Shown here one piece after another: positions 59,601 to 64,000 of a stretch of DNA of 64,000 bases (position 1 is the stretch's first letter; each line of letters starts with the position of its first letter). The notes beneath the pieces are model-generated. The model did no database searches, was not told the origin of the DNA, and saw only the letters and a list, made by a program, of their open reading frames with translations. The translations under genes and the position numbers were made by a program. Source of the DNA: Pegea sp. RAD2-039 (taxonomy: Eukaryota; Chordata; Thaliacea; Salpida; Salpidae); NCBI GenBank assembly GCA_034620365.1, contig JAQGEQ010000214.1, positions 1 to 64,000 on the forward strand, in the 5' to 3' direction.

Positions 59601-61448
59601 ATGTCCCAGTTGGTAGAAGCTTCAACAGATGACTACGTCATCAATCTGGATCCATCATCGACTTTTTCGGATCAAAAAACAGTTTCAGCAGAAGAAATTG
59701 ATCACAGCAAACTTCTTTGTGAAGATATCAGCCGTCTCGCGGATACTCGCGACTTTTGTGACGTCACTTTTGTAGTTGGTAGCGAACGCATTCATGCGCA
59801 TCGAATTATTCTCGCCGCTCGTTGCGTTTACTTCCGCGCGCTGCTCTTTGGAGGTCTTAAAGAGTCTCGGCAACAAAACGAAATCATCATTAAAGGTGTA
59901 AATAGTCACGCATTTAAGGTGTTGCTAAGATACGCGTACACAGGTAAGTTAAAAGTCGGGGGAGTGGATTTAGATAGATGTGTTGATATTCTTGCACTTG
60001 CTGATCAGTATGGGTATGAAGATCTTGAAAGATCTGTTGCAAATCATCTCAAAGACTCTTTAACAATCAGCAACTGTTGCTTCATCTATAACATCGCTCT
60101 TCTATACAATCAAAATCAGCTGACGTCACATGCTGCTGATTTCATTGATCGTCATTGTCATGACGTCATCGCTTCTACTGGATTACTCAAACTGAGTCTA
60201 GATGCAGTGACGTCACTTCTAAGTCGCGACTCTTTCTGTGTTCAAGAGAAAGTCGTGTTTCGATGTGCGCAGAAATGGTGCGAAGCCAATTTAGTTGATG
60301 ATGACCCAGACAAAAAAATAAAGCAACAAAAGGTCCTGTCCACTGTCCGCTTGCCTCTTATCTGTCTCAACGATTTACTGAACGTCATAAGACCCACTGG
60401 GTTAGTGTCCCCGGACTCTTTACTCGATGCAGTTAAGATCCAGTCCACCGAGCCAGTCAAACAAAACTTACTGTCCAGAGGTGTCCTAAGACCAGATGAA
60501 AACATTGCGACAATGTCCTTGGGTGCATATGTCGTCAACAGTTTATCTTCGTCCGCGTTGCTTGGTGATGAGGCCCATTGTTGGGCACAACGTAATGAAC
60601 CGGACCATTACGCAAACCACGAAATAATGACTTTGGACCAGGGGGGTGAAGAGCGAGGTATCAAAATACGTCTGGGACTTCCTTCAATTATCAATTGTAT
60701 CCGCTTGTTGCTATGGAATGGTGATTTAAGATCTTATTCATATTATGTTCAAACTTCAGTTGATGACCAGACCTGGCAGACAGTTGTGGACTATTCAGAC
60801 GCTTTTTGTAGGTCGTGGCAAGAACTTCGATTCGAACGTCACGTGGTCAGGTACATCCGTGTGGTCGGTACGCGAAGTACAGCGAACAAATATTTCCATT
60901 TAGTCGCGCTGCAAGCTCGCTTTAGTAGTGAACCAGTTCAGATGTACCATCATTACATCGTTCCTACTACTAATGTGGCCAGTTTGTCCAAATGCGCGAG
61001 AATTATTGAAGGTGTAAGTCGCGATCGTAACGCTTTGATTAATGGTGACCAGGTCAATTATGATTGGGACTCGGGTTACACCTGCCACCAACTAGATAAT
61101 GGTCGTATCACGGTCCAATTGGCCCAACCATTCGCCCTGCACAGTATGAAGTTGTTGCTATGGGATATGGATAATCGTGATTACAGTTACTACATCGAGA
61201 CCTCATTGGACAATAAGATGTGGACAAAGGTCGTGGACAAACGCAAAGAGGCCTGCAAGTCATGGCAACATTTGAACTTGGAACGTTTAACTCCTGCCTC
61301 TTTTATTCGTATAGTTGGAACTAACAATTCAGCAAACGAGGTCTTTCATTGTGTTCACTTTGAGTCTTCAGGAGTTTTGTTACCACTTGAAGATGAAAGT
61401 CTTGAAGATGATGATCAGAATAATGAAATAATTGATGAAATTCTTTAA
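59601..61448 (+). CDS. BTBD9: BTB/POZ domain-containing protein 9
   Basis: One exon, 615 residues, essentially the length of human BTBD9 (612). BTB domain about 45-150 (DFCDVTFVVGSERIHAHRII, LAARCVYFRALLFGGLKESR), BACK domain about 155-285 (VRLPLICLNDLLNVIRPTGL, VSPDSLLDAVK), then two discoidin-like beta-sandwich domains about 300-440 and 465-595, each with the paired hallmarks SYSYYVQTS/DYSYYIETS, CRSWQELRFER/CKSWQHLNLER and IRVVGTRSTANKYFH/IRIVGTNNSANEVFH. ENIATMSLGA and VIEGVSRDRNALINGD are BTBD9-specific. BTBD9 is thought to serve as a Cullin-3 adaptor; in animals it affects dopamine and iron handling. The acidic tail (EDDDQNNEII) follows. Coding GC is clearly higher than in the genes to the left, and the gene contains several TGACGTCA octamers. 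No introns. The next gene starts 91 bp after the stop. Confidence 0.97.
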   Translation: MSQLVEASTDDYVINLDPSSTFSDQKTVSAEEIDHSKLLCEDISRLADTRDFCDVTFVVGSERIHAHRIILAARCVYFRALLFGGLKESRQQNEIIIKGVNSHAFKVLLRYAYTGKLKVGGVDLDRCVDILALADQYGYEDLERSVANHLKDSLTISNCCFIYNIALLYNQNQLTSHAADFIDRHCHDVIASTGLLKLSLDAVTSLLSRDSFCVQEKVVFRCAQKWCEANLVDDDPDKKIKQQKVLSTVRLPLICLNDLLNVIRPTGLVSPDSLLDAVKIQSTEPVKQNLLSRGVLRPDENIATMSLGAYVVNSLSSSALLGDEAHCWAQRNEPDHYANHEIMTLDQGGEERGIKIRLGLPSIINCIRLLLWNGDLRSYSYYVQTSVDDQTWQTVVDYSDAFCRSWQELRFERHVVRYIRVVGTRSTANKYFHLVALQARFSSEPVQMYHHYIVPTTNVASLSKCARIIEGVSRDRNALINGDQVNYDWDSGYTCHQLDNGRITVQLAQPFALHSMKLLLWDMDNRDYSYYIETSLDNKMWTKVVDKRKEACKSWQHLNLERLTPASFIRIVGTNNSANEVFHCVHFESSGVLLPLEDESLEDDDQNNEIIDEIL

Positions 61449-61539
61449 ATATTTTAATTTTTCTTCTTTTTTCCTCAAATGTAAAAATGTGATTTTATTT
61501 GTGATGTTCATTTTTTCCAGTTTAATTGTTAAAACTTAA
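61449..61539 (+). promoter_or_regulatory. 91-bp BTBD9-ATP8B junction with splice-acceptor signal
   Basis: The whole gap between the BTBD9 stop and the next ATG is pyrimidine-rich and ends in TTCATTTTTTCCAG (AG at 61519-61520), 19 nt before ATG 61540. No AATAAA and no room for an ordinary promoter. This is the layout of an internal operon junction resolved by trans-splicing; an intron inside BTBD9's 3' region is the alternative. Confidence 0.5.
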
Positions 61540-64000
61540 ATGTCATCTACATCTTCATCACTTCCTACCTTACAACCGACGTCATCACCTACGTCATCAA
61601 TCAGAAAGAACTTGTTAGAACGACTACCATGCTTCAAACCAGCAGAGCAAGGTCGATGACGTCATCATCTTCTTTTGTAACCTCATTTTACTTACAGAAA
61701 GTCCTCGAGAGTTTCGAATAAATGATGAAGATTCTCAATTCAGCTCCTACTCAGTAAGATCATGTCTTTGAAATCTTCTTCTAAATCTTCTTTGACAGAT
61801 GAACAAGATCAAAACTTCAAGATACACATGGTACAATTTCATCTTCATCAATTTGTATGAACAGCTGCATCGCGTCGCCAACATCTATTTCATCCTTCTC
61901 ACTATCCTTCAAGTAAGAACGCGAAAACGCGATTACGCCATAAATAATTGAAGATGTTGATGACAGTTCATCCCGGAGATATCATCTCTCAATCCAACTA
62001 CTACTCTCATCCCCATCGCGTTCGTGCTTCTATTCACCGGAGCTAAAGATGGCTACGATGATTTAGTGAGTGACGTCATCACATCGAGACTGGTGACGTC
62101 ATCTGTTTATTTGTAGTATCGTCATAAAAGCGATCGATCAGTCAATCAACGAACGGTGAAGATGTTACGTCATATGGACGGGGAAGACGCGAGGTAAGTG
62201 ACGTCATTGATGGATATGATTATGACGTTGATGATGCAGATTAGTTGAGGGACAGTGGCAAGAAGTGAAGGTCGGGGACATCTTGTTGGTTGCTAACAAC
62301 GAAGCTGTGCCAGTAAGTCCCTCAACCGAATTCGATATTTTCTAAACTTTTATTGACAGGCTGACCTTTTGTTGCTGACCAGTTCAGACCAGAATGGGCT
62401 GGTCTATGTAGACACCGCTGAATTGGACGGGTAAGTGGCCTCATGTCATAGTACTATCTTGACCAGGCAAATTCTGTTTGGCAGCGAAACTAACCTGAAA
62501 GTCCGTCAAGCGACCCCATTTACAAATCCTCTAGAAGATGACTTAGAAAAGCTCTCTAAATTTCGAGGTGAATTTATTTGGAATCTATCATCAATTAATT
62601 CGACAATTTTCAGCAACTATCAAATGTGAAGCTCCTAACAATATCCTCCATAAACTAACTGGAACCTTGTCAACTGGACAGGACCAAACCATACCTGTGG
62701 ACAACCAAAATATTTTGTTACGTGGCTGTACCATTCGTAACACACAATGGTGTTTTGGGACAGTGGTTTATGCTGGGCCAGACACTAAGCTCATGCAGAA
62801 TACTGGTAAGTGGTCACGACTTAGCGGTCAACTGGTCATCATATTTGTTGTTTTTAAAGGCAGGACCATGCTGAAACGGACCAGTATCGACCGCGAAATG
62901 AATCGACTTGTCATTCTGGTTTTCATCTCATTTTCATCTTGATCTTCATCAACTGATTTTGTGTCTTTTTAGATCTTCTTCTTTCTCATTATAACTGCAA
63001 CTATTAGTGCAATTGCAAGTACTATGTGGGAAGCTTCGATAGGAAAGGTAATCTTCTTCTCATCTTCTTCTCACTTTATTCTCATTTTCATCTCATCTTC
63101 TTTTCATCTTCTTCCCATCTTCTTCTCATCTCCTTCTCATCTCCTTCTGATCTTCTAATCTTCTTCTGTTCTTTGCAGAAGTTTCAGTTATTTATGAAGT
63201 GGCCCCCCTACATCCAATCACCCAACTTCATCGGCTTTCTTACTTTCTGGTCCTACACAATCATCCTCAACACTGTTGTACCGATTTCGCTTTACGTCAG
63301 GTTGGTTATGTGATCACCTGATGACGTCATCAACATCCAATTACGTCATCAGCATCGAGTTTATTCGGTTGGGTCAGAGTTATTTTATTGATTCTGATCA
63401 AATGATGTACTACGAACCGAAAAACCTTCCTGCGCATGCGCACACTACCACCCTCAACGAGGTACGTGTCATCACACATCACTGAGAATGACAAATGACA
63501 TCACACAGGAACTAGGACAAGTGGAATATATATTCTCGGATAAGACAGGAACACTCACTCAGAATATTATGATTTTTAACAAATGTTCAATCTCTGGAAT
63601 GATGTACGGATCAATCACGGATCAATCCAGCTCCCAATCCCAAGATCCGGTCGACTTCTCTTCGAATCCCTTCTCCGAACCAAACTTTCGATTTTATGAT
63701 CAACGATTGATGCATGCAGCGCGTGACAATGATGACGTCATCGACTTTTTTCGGCTTCTTGCCATTTGTCACACTGTAATGCCTGAATCAAATCTTGAAA
63801 CAGGTGATGACGTCATCACCATCATCTACGTCATCACCGCTTTTCATCGACAGGTGCTCTATTGTATCAAGCACAATCGCCAGATGAGGGCGCTCTTGTA
63901 TCAGCTGCGCGAAACTTCGGTTTTGTATTCAAGTCGCGAACACACAACACCATCAGTATTATCGAACATGGTGCGTATGACGTCATCGTAACCATGACAA
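61540..64000 (+). CDS. ATP8B-like: P4-ATPase phospholipid flippase, ATP8B type, N-terminal half (runs off window)
   Basis: Fifteen exons seen: 61540-61651, 61698-61753, 61799-61912, 61967-62065, 62117-62193, 62240-62312, 62360-62430, 62485-62567, 62614-62805, 62860-62918, 62973-63047, 63179-63300, 63353-63461, 63509-63803, 63854-63970; 551 residues so far, then a donor. Motifs in order: [20 protein letters not shown] (start of the P4 core), [11 protein letters not shown] (actuator dephosphorylation loop), [44 protein letters not shown], the phosphorylation site DKTGTLT with D425, and [12 protein letters not shown] of the nucleotide domain. VVPISLYV and TTTLNE point to ATP8B rather than ATP8A. 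It flips aminophospholipids to the cytosolic leaflet, usually with a CDC50 partner. Exon 8 was started at GGCAG/CGAAAC because it restores LDGETNLK. Introns are 45-131 bp, the shortest in the window. Confidence 0.95.
63048..63178. repeat. Pyrimidine-rich simple repeat filling an ATP8B intron
   Basis: Imperfect repeats of CTTCTTCTCAT / TCTCATCTTC on the plus strand make up most of the intron between exons 11 and 12; the preceding intron (62919-62972) has the same words. Confidence 0.8.

Larger units (their letters stand above)
59759..63985. promoter_or_regulatory. Cluster of twelve TGACGTCA (CRE-type) octamers
   Basis: Exact TGACGTCA starts at 59759, 60121, 60161, 60208, 61657, 62071, 62094, 62199, 63322, 63733, 63808 and 63978, in both BTBD9 coding sequence and ATP8B introns, often extended to GATGACGTCATC. 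Outside this part I see it only at 55950 (NuMA intron) and 8493. The octamer is the CREB/ATF site, but so many copies inside exons and tiny introns need not be regulatory. Confidence 0.6.

Noticed and set aside
62475-62484. Earlier acceptor (GACCAG at 62465) for ATP8B exon 8
   Set aside because: It would insert QILFGS into the invariant LDGETNLK motif; the acceptor at 62484 restores it.
63431-63442. TGCGCATGCGCA as a third NRF-1 site
   Set aside because: It lies in ATP8B coding exon 13 (PAHAHT codons), so a promoter role is unlikely; kept only as a sequence coincidence.
1-64000. tRNA, rRNA genes, CRISPR arrays or bacterial-type operons
   Set aside because: No cloverleaf with A/B boxes, rRNA-like sequence or spaced direct repeats of CRISPR type was recognised; the window is eukaryotic.

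Overview
This is a window of animal (metazoan) nuclear DNA, strongly AT-rich, with GT-AG introns that are often only 50-150 bases long. The gene set (NuMA, ATP8B-type flippase, BTBD9, V-ATPase c'' subunit, Na-K-Cl cotransporter, CAP and chitin-binding proteins) is animal-specific in combination. Chitin-binding type-2 domains and probable spliced-leader acceptors point to an invertebrate; I cannot fix the phylum from sequence alone. Exon models below were built by hand from reading frame, splice signals and phase; every junction given keeps the frame.

Layout. 1-1.5 kb: a 56-bp satellite. 5.7-8.35 kb (+): secreted chitin-binding exons, cut off by a GC-richer patch and an internally deleted LINE (8.35-10.0 kb). 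11.1-12.4 kb (-): an intronless protein kinase whose catalytic Asp is replaced by Asn. 14.4-22.9 kb (-): two five-exon paralogs of a secreted eight-cysteine family I do not recognise, with a decayed third copy between them. 28.6-33.1 kb (-): a nine-exon CAP-domain membrane protein. 33.4-38.7 kb: LINE pieces, a zinc-finger relic and an inverted stray copy of a kelch exon. 38.7-47.8 kb (+): intronless NKCC-type cotransporter, V-ATPase c'' subunit, kelch/coiled-coil gene. 48.4-50.3 kb: LINE pieces. 51.6-56.4 kb (+): a compact NuMA homolog with a 19-bp minisatellite in one intron and an alternative terminal exon. 57.5-58.0 kb: another LINE piece. 59.6-64 kb (+): intronless BTBD9 followed after only 91 bp by an ATP8B-type flippase that runs off the window; this end is GC-richer and studded with TGACGTCA octamers.

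How the genes relate. Most are unrelated housekeeping functions (ion and lipid transport, organelle acidification, spindle orientation, ubiquitin-adaptor-like BTB protein). The strongest common thread is structural: eight genes have a splice-acceptor-like pyrimidine tract plus AG 16-34 bases before the start codon, as expected if messages receive a trans-spliced leader. The 91-bp BTBD9-ATP8B gap fits a polycistronic pair resolved this way.

The most novel-looking item is the secreted eight-cysteine paralog family with a basic, possibly cleaved exon 4.
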